From Rhodococcus opacus B4 (GTDB taxonomy: Bacteria; Actinomycetota; Actinomycetes; Mycobacteriales; Mycobacteriaceae), in contig NC_012522.1 of assembly GCF_000010805.1 (NCBI RefSeq), positions 3,596,001 through 3,660,000 of the forward strand: a stretch of 64,000 nt of DNA, given 5' to 3'. The stretch's first letter is position 1, and the number at the start of each line of letters is the position of its first letter. Positions 28,322 to 37,550 of this stretch are shown in pieces. The position numbers and the translations under genes are program-made. The notes beneath the pieces are model-generated. The model saw only the letters and a list, made by a program, of their open reading frames with translations. It did no database searches and was not told the origin of the DNA.

Positions 28322-29593
28322 ATGTACCAATCGAACGAGAACGAGAGCGTCTTCACCTGGGCAGCACCGCCATTGAAATTCGGTATCGGCGCATTGGACG
28401 AGGTCGGCGCCGAGCTATCCGCACTGGGATCGGAATCCTGCTTGGTGATCACCGATCCGGGCGTTCGAAACACCGGGATCCCCGACCGAATCCGAGATCA
28501 GCTGATCGCCGCAGGTATCAAGTCAGACGTATTCGACGGCGTCGCGGTCGAACCTACTGATCAGAGCATCGACGAGGCCGTATCATTCGCCCGCGAACGG
28601 GAGTGGGACGCCTTCGTTGCAGTCGGCGGAGGTTCCGCGATCGACACGGCAAAGGCTGTCAACCTTCTCACCACACACCCCGGAGAGCTGCTCGACTACG
28701 TGACCCCGCCGATCGGCGGAGGTAGGGCACCGTGGCTTCCGCTCAAGCCCCTGATCGCCATACCGACCACCGCGGGCACCGGATCGGAATCGACGACGAT
28801 CTGCGTCATCGATTTCCTCGGACTGCACTTGAAGGCCGGGGTCAGTCACCCCAGGTTACGGCCGACGCTGGCAATAGTTGATCCGCTGACCACCGTCACT
28901 CTGCCCTCTCAGGTCACAGCTGCGAGCGGGATGGACGTGCTGTCCCACGCGCTCGAGAGTTACACCAGCGTCCGGTTCGACGCCAAGCCTGCGCCTGAGG
29001 ACCCGATGAAACGCCCCGCGTTCTGCGGTTCCAACCCCATCAGTGACACGTGGTGCGAGCAGGCCCTCTCGTTGGTCGGGAAGTACCTGCGACGTGCGGT
29101 GATGAACGGGCGTGATCTGGAAGCTCGATACCAGATGGCGCTGGCCTCGACCTCCGCCGGAACAGGGTTCGGTAACGCGGGCACCCACCTGCCCCACGCC
29201 AATGCCTACCCGATCGCCGGCGCGGTCGAGAACTATCAGGCCGAGGGCTATCCCTCGATGCCCATGGTGCCGCACGGCCAGGCCGTATCCGCCACTGCCG
29301 CCGCGGTTTTCCGATGGACCTACCCGAGTGACCCCAGTCGGCACCTGCGTGCCGCCGAACTTCTCTCCGGCCGGACCTTCACGACGACCGACGGAGCGGA
29401 CGCACTCGCGCACGTCTTGAGCGAGCTGATGACGGACATCGAAATGCCCGCCGGGTTGCGCAGTTTCGGATACTGCGAGGAGCATCTCGACACACTGGTC
29501 GACGGAACGATGAAGCAGACACGTCAGCTGGCCGTCGTGCCCCGTCCGGTAACCAGGGGTGCCCTCACAAGCATATTCCGGGAGTCGTTGTGA
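28322..29593 (+). CDS. Iron-type alcohol dehydrogenase, hydroxyacid-oxoacid transhydrogenase-like
   Basis: A 423-residue group III dehydrogenase. It has the NAD(P) motif FVAVGGGSAIDTAKAVNLL near residues 97-115, the phosphate-binding IPTTAGTGSESTTICVI, and metal-ligand regions GMDVLSHALES and a later His block VPHGQAVSATAAAVFRW. The inserts and the TGFGNAGTHLPHANAYPIAG segment resemble hydroxyacid-oxoacid transhydrogenase (ADHFE1-type) rather than simple ethanol dehydrogenases. It probably oxidises a hydroxyacid such as 4-hydroxybutyrate. AAGGAG precedes the ATG. Its stop overlaps the GTG of the transporter, so both act on one imported substrate. Reduction of a short-chain aldehyde is an alternative. 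Confidence 0.72.
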   Translation: MYQSNENESVFTWAAPPLKFGIGALDEVGAELSALGSESCLVITDPGVRNTGIPDRIRDQLIAAGIKSDVFDGVAVEPTDQSIDEAVSFAREREWDAFVAVGGGSAIDTAKAVNLLTTHPGELLDYVTPPIGGGRAPWLPLKPLIAIPTTAGTGSESTTICVIDFLGLHLKAGVSHPRLRPTLAIVDPLTTVTLPSQVTAASGMDVLSHALESYTSVRFDAKPAPEDPMKRPAFCGSNPISDTWCEQALSLVGKYLRRAVMNGRDLEARYQMALASTSAGTGFGNAGTHLPHANAYPIAGAVENYQAEGYPSMPMVPHGQAVSATAAAVFRWTYPSDPSRHLRAAELLSGRTFTTTDGADALAHVLSELMTDIEMPAGLRSFGYCEEHLDTLVDGTMKQTRQLAVVPRPVTRGALTSIFRESL

Positions 29594-30957
29594 GCGTCTC
29601 CCGAGACACCGAGCACGAACCCTCGAAATCCGAGATCCGCACAGTCGTAGCCTCGAGTATCGTCGGAACGACAGTCGAGTGGTACGACTTCTTCCTCTAC
29701 GGCATCGCGGCCGGGCTGGTATTCGACAAACTCTTCTTCCCGGGCTCGGATCCGGTCGTGGGCACGCTGCTTGCGTTCGCCACGTTCGCAATCGGATTCA
29801 TGGCCCGGCCGTTCGGCGGTCTCGTGTTCGGGCACATCGGCGACCGTGTCGGCCGGAAGAAGACTCTGGTGGCAACCATGATGATCATGGGCGTAGCGAC
29901 CTGCCTGATCGGGCTGGTCCCCAGTTACGCCACGATCGGTATCGCGGCACCGATTCTGCTGGTGGTACTTCGCCTCGCGCAGGGCATCGCGATCGGCGGT
30001 GAATGGGGTGGGGCGGTCTTGATGGCCGTCGAGTACGCACCGAACGGCAAGCGCGGTTTCTACGGAAGCCTGCCGCAAATCGGCCTCGCGATCGGCCTGA
30101 TGTTGGGCACCGGTGTCTTCGCGGCGTTGAACTTGGCAATGTCGGAGGCCGCATTTCTCGCCTGGGGATGGCGAATCGCTTTCATGCTGAGCGCAATCCT
30201 GGTAGCTGTCGGCCTCTTCATCCGCCTCAAGGTCATGGAGACTCCTGCCTTCCGCAAGCTCGAGACGGTAGAGGAGAAGGCGACGGTGCCTGCTCTGGAC
30301 CTGATCAAGAGCCCGCAATCACGGCGAAACATGATGCTGGGAATGGGTAGTCGATGGGCCGAGGGTGTGGCCTTCAATACGTGGGCGGTATTTGTCATCG
30401 CGTACGGCACCGGCACGCTGCACCTCAGCCGCCAGACCCTGCTGCTGGCGGTCATGGCCGCGGCAGCGACCATGGTCGTATTCATCCCGATCTTCGGGAG
30501 GGTGGCAGACCGATTCGACCGTAGGCACGTATTCGCGGCGGGAATCGTGATCCTCACGGCTGCTGCCTATCCCGCCTTCGTGCTCATCGGCACGGGAAAT
30601 ACAGCGGCCATCGTCGTCACGATCGTGTTGGTCCTCGGTGTCCTCTATCCGATCGTCTACGCTCCCGAGTCGTCACTGTTCGCGGAGTTGTTCCCTACTC
30701 GCGTCCGCTACAGCGGTATTTCCGTCGTCTACCAGCTCTCGGGAATCGTGGCATCCGGGCTGACACCGCTCGTGCTCACGTCCCTCCTCGGTTCGGCCGC
30801 CGGTGGGCTGTCGCTGATCATGGGATACACCGTAGTGGTCGGGGTTGTCAGTACCGTGTGCACACTCGCCATCCGCCGCCGCGACATCTACACGGAGGGC
30901 ACGGACGAGCAGTCACACCCTGACGAGGCGGCAACGTCACGGATAGCCGCGACCTGA
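29590..30957 (+). CDS. MFS transporter, metabolite:H+ symporter family
   Basis: A 455-residue 12-helix transporter of the MHS group (shikimate/proline/alpha-ketoglutarate type). The N-terminal signature is SSIVGTTVEWYDFFLYGIAAGLVF, with GHIGDRVGRKKTLV between helices 2 and 3, RLAQGIAIGGEWGGAVLM, and ELFPTRVRYSGISVVYQ near helix 10. It imports an organic acid with protons. The GTG start overlaps the dehydrogenase stop (GTGA). A strong hairpin follows at 30970-31005. Confidence 0.86.
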   Translation: MSVSRDTEHEPSKSEIRTVVASSIVGTTVEWYDFFLYGIAAGLVFDKLFFPGSDPVVGTLLAFATFAIGFMARPFGGLVFGHIGDRVGRKKTLVATMMIMGVATCLIGLVPSYATIGIAAPILLVVLRLAQGIAIGGEWGGAVLMAVEYAPNGKRGFYGSLPQIGLAIGLMLGTGVFAALNLAMSEAAFLAWGWRIAFMLSAILVAVGLFIRLKVMETPAFRKLETVEEKATVPALDLIKSPQSRRNMMLGMGSRWAEGVAFNTWAVFVIAYGTGTLHLSRQTLLLAVMAAAATMVVFIPIFGRVADRFDRRHVFAAGIVILTAAAYPAFVLIGTGNTAAIVVTIVLVLGVLYPIVYAPESSLFAELFPTRVRYSGISVVYQLSGIVASGLTPLVLTSLLGSAAGGLSLIMGYTVVVGVVSTVCTLAIRRRDIYTEGTDEQSHPDEAATSRIAAT

Positions 30958-30969
30958 CGAACAGCTGCC

Positions 30970-31005
30970 GTGGCCCCACTCGATTTCGACCGAGGGTGGG
31001 GCCAC
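30970..31005. terminator. Terminator hairpin
   Basis: A perfect 10-base stem, GTGGCCCCAC with its complement, 12 bases after the MHS transporter stop and 23 bases from the end of the convergent TauE/SafE gene. It can act on both strands. Confidence 0.75.
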
Positions 31006-31028
31006 AGCGCTGTGATCGCCAAGCCCGG

Positions 31029-31784
31029 TCACCGCAACGCCACCTGCACGAGGACGGCGGCGCCGAGGAAGCCGAGTAACCACAGCACGCGCTGGCGGAC
31101 CTGCTCGGCGGTGGTGCGGTCGAACAGCCATTTCCCGGCGGCGGCGCCGAACATGCAGAGCGGCGTGAACAGGGCGATCTGCGCGAGGACGGGCACGGTG
31201 AGCAGACCGCCCGCGGCCGATCCGGCGGCGCCGAATGCGTCGATGACGAGGAAGAACACGACGAGCGACGCGCGTCCGGCGGCGACGTGGGAGGACGCGG
31301 AGAAGTACATCAGGACGGCGGGCGGACCACCGAGGGCGAAGCCGCCGTTGAGGAGGCCGGACGCCACTCCGGTCGCGGCGGTCGTCCCGGGGCCGGGCAG
31401 CGACTGCCGGTCGGGGACGGCGGCCATGGCGACGGCGGATCCGATGATCGCGACACCGAGCAGCACCCGCACCAGGTCGCCGGACAGCTGCGTGAGCGGC
31501 CACATTCCCAGCGGCATACCGATCAGCGTGCCGGCGAACAACCAGCGCAACGACTTCCAGTGCACCTGTCGCCACACCTGAGGCAGCATCGCCGCGCTCG
31601 CGACGACCTCGAGGACGAACACGGTGGGGATCACCGACGTCGGCGGGAGCAGGACGACGAGTCCCGCCACCCACACCATCGCGCCGCCGAATCCCCCGAA
31701 GCCGCGGACGACACCGCCTGCCACCACGACGCCGAGCGCGAAGAGAAGGGCGGGCAGCGACAGATCCCACACCGTTGATGCCAC
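31029..31784 (-). CDS. TauE/SafE-family sulfite exporter (taurine module 2)
   Basis: A 251-residue membrane protein of the TauE/SafE family (VVVAGGVVRGFGGFGGAMVWVAGLVVLLPP, then the repeated half ATGVASGLLNGGFALGGPPAVLMYF) with eight hydrophobic segments. It follows xsc on the same strand after a hairpin, so the likely cargo is the sulfite that Xsc releases. The start is a GTG with only a weak GGTGG upstream. It is clearly divergent in sequence from the exporter in module 1. Confidence 0.82.
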   Translation of the reverse strand: MASTVWDLSLPALLFALGVVVAGGVVRGFGGFGGAMVWVAGLVVLLPPTSVIPTVFVLEVVASAAMLPQVWRQVHWKSLRWLFAGTLIGMPLGMWPLTQLSGDLVRVLLGVAIIGSAVAMAAVPDRQSLPGPGTTAATGVASGLLNGGFALGGPPAVLMYFSASSHVAAGRASLVVFFLVIDAFGAAGSAAGGLLTVPVLAQIALFTPLCMFGAAAGKWLFDRTTAEQVRQRVLWLLGFLGAAVLVQVALR

Positions 31785-31899
31785 GAAACGCCACCGTCCA
31801 CTTCCACTTCGCCATTACCTTCGACAACGAATTGTGGGATGCCGGCGCCGGTAGGACCAGATCCAGTCCGCGACGGATCGTCGGTACCAGGGCACGCGA

Positions 31900-31934
31900 A
31901 GGTGGCCCCCGGCTGCCTGCGCCGGGGACCACCT
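31900..31934 (-). terminator. Hairpin after xsc
   Basis: Stem of AGGTGG plus CCCCGGC with its complement, one mismatch and a seven-base loop, 31 bases beyond the xsc stop. It probably separates xsc from the downstream exporter gene. Confidence 0.6.
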
Positions 31935-31965
31935 GGTGCGGTGCTGGATTACCCGCGGTGCGGGA

Positions 31966-33774
31966 TTACACGTAGTCCTTGTACTTGTCGAGCAGGCGCA
32001 CCGGCTTCGACAGCGCGTCGCGGCGGAAGGGGTCGCCGAGTTCGCGGGTGCACATGATCTCGATGACCGTCGTCTTGCCCTCGTTCATCTGTGCGGCGAC
32101 CGCACGCTGCAGTGCGGGACCGACCTCTTCGAGCTTGTCGACGACGATGCCCTCGGCGCCCATCGCCTGTGCGATCCCGGCGAAGGATTCGCTCTCGAGC
32201 TCACCGGCGACGAAGCGGCGGTTGTAGAAGTCGACCTGGTTCTTCTTCTCCGCACCCCACTGGCGGTTGTGGAACACCACCGCAGTGACGGGGATGTCGT
32301 GGCGGACCGCCGTCATGACCTCACCGAGGCTCATGCCCCACGCGCCGTCGCCGGCGTACGCGATCGCGGGCCGCTCGGGCGCCGCCGCCTTCGCGCCGAT
32401 GACGGTCGGCAGTGCGTAGCCGCAGTTGCCGAAGCTCATCGGGGCGAGGAAGCTGCGCGGCTTCTCGAACCGCAGGTAGCTGTTGGCGACCGAGTTGATG
32501 TTGCCGATGTCCGTGGAGACCATCACGTCCTCCGGCATGGCCTTCTCCAGCTCACGCAGCACCTGGCGCGGGTGCAGCCAGTTGCCGTCCTCGCCTTCCT
32601 GTTCGGCGATCATGTCGAGGCTGAACGGATCACGCTCGTGGGTCCACTCGTCGAGTTCCTTCTCCCACGCGGCCTTCTCGGCGACGATCTTCTTGCTGCG
32701 CTCCTCGCGGTTGGAATCGCACGCGAGTGCCTTGCCCTCGAGCCGCTCGGTGAGCGCCACCGCGGCGGCCTTCGCGTCGCCGCAGATCCCGACGGACACC
32801 TTCTTGACCAGGCCGAGCATCTTGTGGTCGGCGTCGATCTGGATGATCTTGGCGTTCTTGGGCCAGTAGTCCATGCCGTGCTGGGGCAGCGTGCCGAAGG
32901 GGCCGAGGCGGGTGCCGAGCGCGAGCACCACGTCGGCCTGGCTGATCAGCTTCATCGCGGCCTTCGACCCCTGGTAGCCCAGCGGGCCGGTCCACAGCGG
33001 GTGGCTGGCGGGGAACGAGTCGTTGTGGAGGTAGCTGTTGACGACTGGCGCACCGAGACGCTCGGCGAGCGCCTTGCACTCCTCGACGCCGTCGGCCATG
33101 ACCACGCCGCCGCCGGAGACGATCACCGGGAATTCGGCCTGGGCCAGCAGTTCCGCTGCCTCGTTCAGGCTCGACTCGCCGCCGGGACCGCGGTCGAGCC
33201 GGGTGGGCTTGGGGATCTCGGTCTCGATCTCGCCGTAGAAGAAGTCACGCGGAATGTTGAGCTGCGTGGGGCCCATCTCCGACATCGCACGGTCGAAACA
33301 GCGGCCGGTGAACTCGGCCATGCGCTTCGGGTTGTTGACGTGACCCTGGTACTTGGTGAACTCCTGGAACATCGGGAGCTGGTTGGCTTCCTGGAAGCCG
33401 CCGAGGCCCGTTCCCATGGTGCCGGCCTCGGGGGTGACGATGACGACGGGGCTGTGCGCCCAGAACGCGGCGGCGATCGCGGTGACGCAGTTGCTGATGC
33501 CCGGACCGTTCTGACCGATCACCATGCCGTGCCGTCCGCTGACCCGGGCGTATCCGTCGGCCATGTGTCCCGCGCCCTGCTCGTGGACGACCGGGACGAG
33601 CCGGATTCCGGCGGGAGCGAAGATGTCCATCGCATCCATGAAGGCGGACCCCATGATGCCGAACATGTCCGTCACGCCGTTGGCGACCATCGTCTCGACG
33701 AACGCCTCGGACGGTGTCATCTTCTGTACACCGGTGACCGCGGTGCGATCGGCACCGTTCTTCTTCTTGCTCAT
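31966..33774 (-). CDS. xsc: Sulfoacetaldehyde acetyltransferase
   Basis: A 602-residue thiamine-diphosphate enzyme. The catalytic Glu65 is in VVHEQGAGHMADGYAR, and the ThDP/Mg motif is GDGAWGMSLGEV followed by VVFHN. Blocks such as MTPSEAFVETMVANGVTDMFGIMGSAFMDAMD, WPKNAKIIQIDAD, HNRQWGAEKKNQVDFYNRRF and the C-terminal DPFRRDAL are those I associate with Xsc rather than acetolactate synthase. It converts sulfoacetaldehyde and phosphate to acetyl phosphate and sulfite in the cytoplasm. GGAGG precedes the ATG at 33774. It is divergent from an IclR gene and supplies Pta encoded 14 kb away. Confidence 0.93.
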   Translation of the reverse strand: MSKKKNGADRTAVTGVQKMTPSEAFVETMVANGVTDMFGIMGSAFMDAMDIFAPAGIRLVPVVHEQGAGHMADGYARVSGRHGMVIGQNGPGISNCVTAIAAAFWAHSPVVIVTPEAGTMGTGLGGFQEANQLPMFQEFTKYQGHVNNPKRMAEFTGRCFDRAMSEMGPTQLNIPRDFFYGEIETEIPKPTRLDRGPGGESSLNEAAELLAQAEFPVIVSGGGVVMADGVEECKALAERLGAPVVNSYLHNDSFPASHPLWTGPLGYQGSKAAMKLISQADVVLALGTRLGPFGTLPQHGMDYWPKNAKIIQIDADHKMLGLVKKVSVGICGDAKAAAVALTERLEGKALACDSNREERSKKIVAEKAAWEKELDEWTHERDPFSLDMIAEQEGEDGNWLHPRQVLRELEKAMPEDVMVSTDIGNINSVANSYLRFEKPRSFLAPMSFGNCGYALPTVIGAKAAAPERPAIAYAGDGAWGMSLGEVMTAVRHDIPVTAVVFHNRQWGAEKKNQVDFYNRRFVAGELESESFAGIAQAMGAEGIVVDKLEEVGPALQRAVAAQMNEGKTTVIEIMCTRELGDPFRRDALSKPVRLLDKYKDYV

Positions 33775-33826
33775 GCGTGATCCTCCTTCAGGGGTACGCC
33801 GGAAACGGCAGAGAATGTCAAAAATC

Positions 33827-33840
33827 GGAACGTTTCGTTC
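33827..33840. promoter_or_regulatory. Candidate IclR-type site downstream of the xsc promoter
   Basis: GGAAC-N5-GTTC, the same half-sites as the element at 33897-33913 in everted order, lies between the likely xsc transcription start and its ATG. That position would suit repression of xsc. Confidence 0.4.
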
Positions 33841-33862
33841 GTGATTTTGTGATGTGCAGTGA

Positions 33863-33913
33863 CAGTAGGCCACGTCACAGCGCTTCGTCAATGGATGTTC
33901 CTAAAACTGGAAC
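33863..33913. promoter_or_regulatory. xsc promoter with adjacent inverted repeat
   Basis: On the minus strand, TTGACG (33886-33891) and CTACTG (33863-33868) are separated by 17 bases and make a plausible sigma-70 type promoter for xsc. Immediately upstream of the -35 is a perfect inverted repeat GTTCC-N7-GGAAC (33897-33913), a candidate site for the divergent IclR regulator. Confidence 0.5.
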
Positions 33914-33974
33914 GGGATGTATGATTTTTCGATACACGACGCGTAAGCGCCGCCATTCCGTCCGAGGAGGAACC

Positions 33975-34808
33975 GTGGGTGAGATTCACCGGATCAGCGA
34001 GTCGAACGGGCACCCGACCACGGAGCTGCCCGGGGACACACCGACGCTCCGCCTGTTCGCGCTGCTCGAAATGATCGCGTCCAAGGACCAGCTGTTCACC
34101 CTGCAGGGGCTCGTGGAGGAGACCGGCATGGCCAAGCCGACCCTGCACCGCATGCTCCAGCAGCTCGAGGGGGCCGGCCTCCTCACCCGGCAGAACAACG
34201 GCCGGCACTACGGCACCGGGGTCCGCCTGCGCCGCTTCGCCGAGAACCTTCTGCTCAACGACACGCACCACGGCGCCCGGCACGCGATCCTGCGAAACCT
34301 CGTCGCGGAACTCGGCGAGAGTTGCAACGTGACCACCCTGTCGGGCAGCGAAGTGGTATACCTCGATCGCGTGGAAACCCCGGAGCCCCTTCGGTTTACA
34401 CTCCACGCGGGATCGCGGGTGCCCGCACACTGCTCGGCGAGTGGCAAGATGATCCTGTCTCAACTCAGCCCGGCGCAGCGCGGGCGACTGCTCGGGCGGA
34501 TGCCGCTCGAGAGGTACACCAACAAGACGGTCACCGACGTCGAGCTCATCGAATCCGAACTCAAGCAGGTCCGCCGGGACGGCTACGCGATCGACGACGA
34601 GGAGTTCCTGCCCGGCCTCGTCTGCGCGGCGGTGCTCGTTCCCTGCGTCACAGGCAATTCCAATCTCTGCATCGCGGTCCAGGCCCCGGTCATGCGACTC
34701 ACCCCCGACAAGGCGCTCAAGCTCCTGCCGGCACTGCGGCGGGCAGCCGACGCCATCGGTGAGATCGAGAACGAGGTCACGGGCATCGAATCGACAGACA
34801 TGAACTGA
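33975..34808 (+). CDS. IclR-family regulator of the xsc locus
   Basis: A 277-residue IclR regulator: helix-turn-helix near residues 30-75 ([42 protein letters not shown]) and effector domain with [25 protein letters not shown] and [21 protein letters not shown]. It is divergent from xsc and starts a four-gene unit with the CobS/CobT-like pair and the phosphonatase-like gene. I chose the GTG at 33975, four bases after GAGGAGG. It probably controls both directions in response to a sulfonate-derived metabolite. Confidence 0.85.
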   Translation: MGEIHRISESNGHPTTELPGDTPTLRLFALLEMIASKDQLFTLQGLVEETGMAKPTLHRMLQQLEGAGLLTRQNNGRHYGTGVRLRRFAENLLLNDTHHGARHAILRNLVAELGESCNVTTLSGSEVVYLDRVETPEPLRFTLHAGSRVPAHCSASGKMILSQLSPAQRGRLLGRMPLERYTNKTVTDVELIESELKQVRRDGYAIDDEEFLPGLVCAAVLVPCVTGNSNLCIAVQAPVMRLTPDKALKLLPALRRAADAIGEIENEVTGIESTDMN

Positions 34809-34818
34809 AGGAGGGCGC

Positions 34819-35787
34819 ATGCCCGAAATGACCACCGCGGCCCCCAGCCACCTGGTGTCCGTGCGCGAACTGTTCGGTCTCGACACCGACCTGACGGTGC
34901 GCGCGTTCCGCGAACCCACCGAGCACGTCCCCGACATCGACCCCGCGTACCGTTTCGATCACGCTGTGACGACCGCCCTGCTCGCCGGATTCGGCCGGAA
35001 CCGCCGGGTGATGGTGCAGGGATTGCACGGCACCGGCAAGTCCACGCACATCGAACAGGTCGCGGCCCGGCTCAACTGGCCGTGCGTCCGCGTCAACCTC
35101 GACGGACATCTCAGCCGCCTCGACCTGATCGGCAGGGACGCCGTCGTCCTCCGAGACGGCAAGCAGGTCACCGAATTTCAGGAGGGCATCCTCCCGTGGG
35201 CGCTGCAGCGGCCCGTCGCCCTGATTCTCGACGAGTACGACGCCGGTCGACCCGACGTCATGTTCGTGATCCAGCGCCTGCTCGAGCGCGACGGAAAGCT
35301 CACGCTGCTCGATCAGAACAGGGTGCTGTCGCCGCATCCCGCCTTCCGCCTGTTCGCCACCGCCAACACCGTCGGACTGGGCAATCTCAACGGCCTGTAT
35401 CACGGTGCGCAGCGGCTCAATCACGCGCAGATCGATCGCTGGAACATCGTCGCGACCCTCGATCACCTGCCCGCAGAGCAGGAGATCGACATCGTGTCCG
35501 CGCGGGTGCCGTCCCTGGGCCGGGAGCTCATCGCGTCGATGGTCGCCGTCGCCAACCTGACCCGCAACGGGTTTCGGGTCGGAGACCTGTCGACGCTGAT
35601 GTCGCCGCGGACGGTGATCACGTGGGCCGAGAACATCGAGATCTTCCGCGACCCGGCACTGGCCTTCCGGCTGTCGTTCGTCAACAAGTGCGACGAAGCC
35701 GAGCGGCCCGTCGTCGCCGAATACTTCCAGCGCTGCTTCGACGCGGAACTGGACCGCTCGGCGCTGCTCGCGACGAGCGTGGCCTGA
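34819..35787 (+). CDS. MoxR/CobS-like AAA+ ATPase
   Basis: A 322-residue AAA+ protein. Walker A is GLHGTGKST near residue 71, Walker B is VALILDEYD near 134, and the sensor region is [10 protein letters not shown]. The sequence resembles the cobaltochelatase CobS subunit ([33 protein letters not shown]). MoxR-type ATPases work with VWA partners to remodel or metallate target enzymes. The partner, a CobT-like protein, is encoded 10 bases downstream. No large CobN chelatase subunit is nearby, so a role in maturation of some enzyme of this locus is inference only. Confidence 0.78.
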   Translation: MPEMTTAAPSHLVSVRELFGLDTDLTVRAFREPTEHVPDIDPAYRFDHAVTTALLAGFGRNRRVMVQGLHGTGKSTHIEQVAARLNWPCVRVNLDGHLSRLDLIGRDAVVLRDGKQVTEFQEGILPWALQRPVALILDEYDAGRPDVMFVIQRLLERDGKLTLLDQNRVLSPHPAFRLFATANTVGLGNLNGLYHGAQRLNHAQIDRWNIVATLDHLPAEQEIDIVSARVPSLGRELIASMVAVANLTRNGFRVGDLSTLMSPRTVITWAENIEIFRDPALAFRLSFVNKCDEAERPVVAEYFQRCFDAELDRSALLATSVA

Positions 35788-35797
35788 GTCCGCGGTC

Positions 35798-37507
35798 ATG
35801 GCAGAACTGTCCGCACTCGACACGGTGCGCGGTCAGCAGCAGGTACACGAACGCTGCGCCGCCGCGATCCGGGCCCTTTCAGGCCAGGGCGAGTTGCACT
35901 TTCGCGGGCCGGTGCTCCATCGCGGGCACCGGCGCGTGCCGATGCCCGCCCCACACCTGCACCCGTCCTTCGCCCGCGACGACGTCACGTCCTTCCGCGG
36001 CGCGAGCGACGGCATGGCCCTGCGACTGCTCCACACCGACCCCGCTCTGCATCGAAGCCTGTGCCCGGAGGACACGCCGGCACGGCTGATCTTCGAGACC
36101 CTGGAACAGTTCCGGGTCGAGTCGCTGGCCGCGGACGCGATGGGCGGGGTGCGCGCGAATCTGGCCCACCGCTTCGCGCAGTGGTCGGAGGAGTTCGTGG
36201 CGTCCGGGCTGACGGAGACCGTGCACGGCTTACTGCTGTTCACGGTGACGCAGATGTGCCGGGCCCGGATCACCGCCGAGCCGATCCCCGAGACCACCGA
36301 GGACCTGATCGAGTCGACCCGCTTCGCCCTCGCCGCCATCCTCGGTGACCACCTTCCGCCCCTGCGCCGAACCCGGTTCTCGCAACACGACTTCGGCATG
36401 CATGCGCTGGCCGTCGCCGACGTGATCGGCAGCCGGCTGGAGTCCGTCGCCGATCCGGACGACTCCGACGACGCCCGGCGCGACGAGCAGGCCGCGACGT
36501 TCTCCCTCATCTTCGACTTCGAGCCGGACGAGCACGAGGCCTTCGCGACCGCGGCGTCGGGGCACAGCCGCGCACTCGGTGACGGCGGGGACGGCTACCG
36601 CGTGTTCACCCGCGCGTACGACGAGACACGGGAAGTCGCGTCGCTCGTCCGGCCCGCACTGCTCGAGGAGTACCGCCGACGGCTCGACCTCACCATCGAC
36701 AGCCGGCACATCAACGTCCGGAAACTCGGACGGCAACTGAAGGCGCTGCTGTCGGATCCCGTCCGCGACGGCTGGGAAAGCGGCAAGGAGGAGGGCTACA
36801 TCGACGGTCGCCGGCTCGCGCAGCTCGTCACCTCGCCCACCGAACGCAGACTTTTCGCCGCCGAACGCACCGAACCACGGACCGACGCCACGGTGACCTT
36901 CCTCATCGACTGTTCGGGTTCCATGAAGGAGTTCAGCGAACCGGTTGCCGCCCTCGTCGACGTGTTCGCCCGGGCCCTCGAGTTGGCCGATTCGAGCTGC
37001 GAGATCCTGGGTTTCACGACCGCCGCGTGGAACGGGGGCCGAGCCCGCAAGGAGTGGCTCCGGTCCGGACGCCCCGGCCACCCGGGACGACTCAACGAAG
37101 TGCGGCAGCTGGTGTTCAAGGACGCGGACACCACCTGGCGCCGAGCGCGCCCCGCTATCGCGGGACTGCTGAAGAACGACCTGTTCAAGGAGGGCGTCGA
37201 CGGTGAGGCCGTCGACTGGGCGTGCACACGGTTGCGCGACCGCGCCCCGGGCAGACGGCTGCTGTTCGTGATCTCGGACGGCAGCCCACTGGACGGCGCC
37301 ACCGCGCTGGCCAACGACGAGTTCTACCTGGACCACCACCTGCAGATGGTGGTCGAAAGGCACGAGGACGAACGAGCCGTCGAGGTGTACGGGCTGGGGG
37401 TCGGGCTGGACCTGAGCCCGTACTACGACCGTTGCCGGACGCTCGATCTGTCGCACGGAACCACCAGTGACGTCATTGCCGACGTGCTGTCGATGATCGC
37501 CCACTGA
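35798..37507 (+). CDS. CobT-like VWA-domain protein
   Basis: A 569-residue partner of the preceding ATPase. The C-terminal third is a von Willebrand A domain with MIDAS residues in FLIDCSGSMKEFSE near residue 370, followed by the CobT-type blocks LGFTTAAWNGG, PGRLNEVRQLVFKDADTTWRRARP, EGVDGEAVDWACTRL and FVISDGSPLDGAT. The N-terminal part is helical and acidic. In cobaltochelatase, CobS and CobT energise metal insertion by CobN; here no CobN is present. It belongs to the xsc-side operon (10-base gap before, 43 after). The target is unknown. Confidence 0.75.
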   Translation: MAELSALDTVRGQQQVHERCAAAIRALSGQGELHFRGPVLHRGHRRVPMPAPHLHPSFARDDVTSFRGASDGMALRLLHTDPALHRSLCPEDTPARLIFETLEQFRVESLAADAMGGVRANLAHRFAQWSEEFVASGLTETVHGLLLFTVTQMCRARITAEPIPETTEDLIESTRFALAAILGDHLPPLRRTRFSQHDFGMHALAVADVIGSRLESVADPDDSDDARRDEQAATFSLIFDFEPDEHEAFATAASGHSRALGDGGDGYRVFTRAYDETREVASLVRPALLEEYRRRLDLTIDSRHINVRKLGRQLKALLSDPVRDGWESGKEEGYIDGRRLAQLVTSPTERRLFAAERTEPRTDATVTFLIDCSGSMKEFSEPVAALVDVFARALELADSSCEILGFTTAAWNGGRARKEWLRSGRPGHPGRLNEVRQLVFKDADTTWRRARPAIAGLLKNDLFKEGVDGEAVDWACTRLRDRAPGRRLLFVISDGSPLDGATALANDEFYLDHHLQMVVERHEDERAVEVYGLGVGLDLSPYYDRCRTLDLSHGTTSDVIADVLSMIAH

Positions 37508-37550
37508 CAGGCGCACCTGTGAAGGGCTCAACAGTGAAGGAGTTCCACCC

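Noticed and set aside
31966..33774. Acetolactate synthase for the ThDP enzyme
   Set aside because: The characteristic Xsc blocks and the adjacent sulfite exporter fit sulfoacetaldehyde acetyltransferase; no small regulatory subunit gene is nearby.
34819..37507. Calling the AAA/VWA pair a genuine cobaltochelatase (cobS/cobT) for B12 synthesis
   Set aside because: No CobN or other cobalamin gene is in the neighbourhood, and the operon context is sulfonate metabolism.
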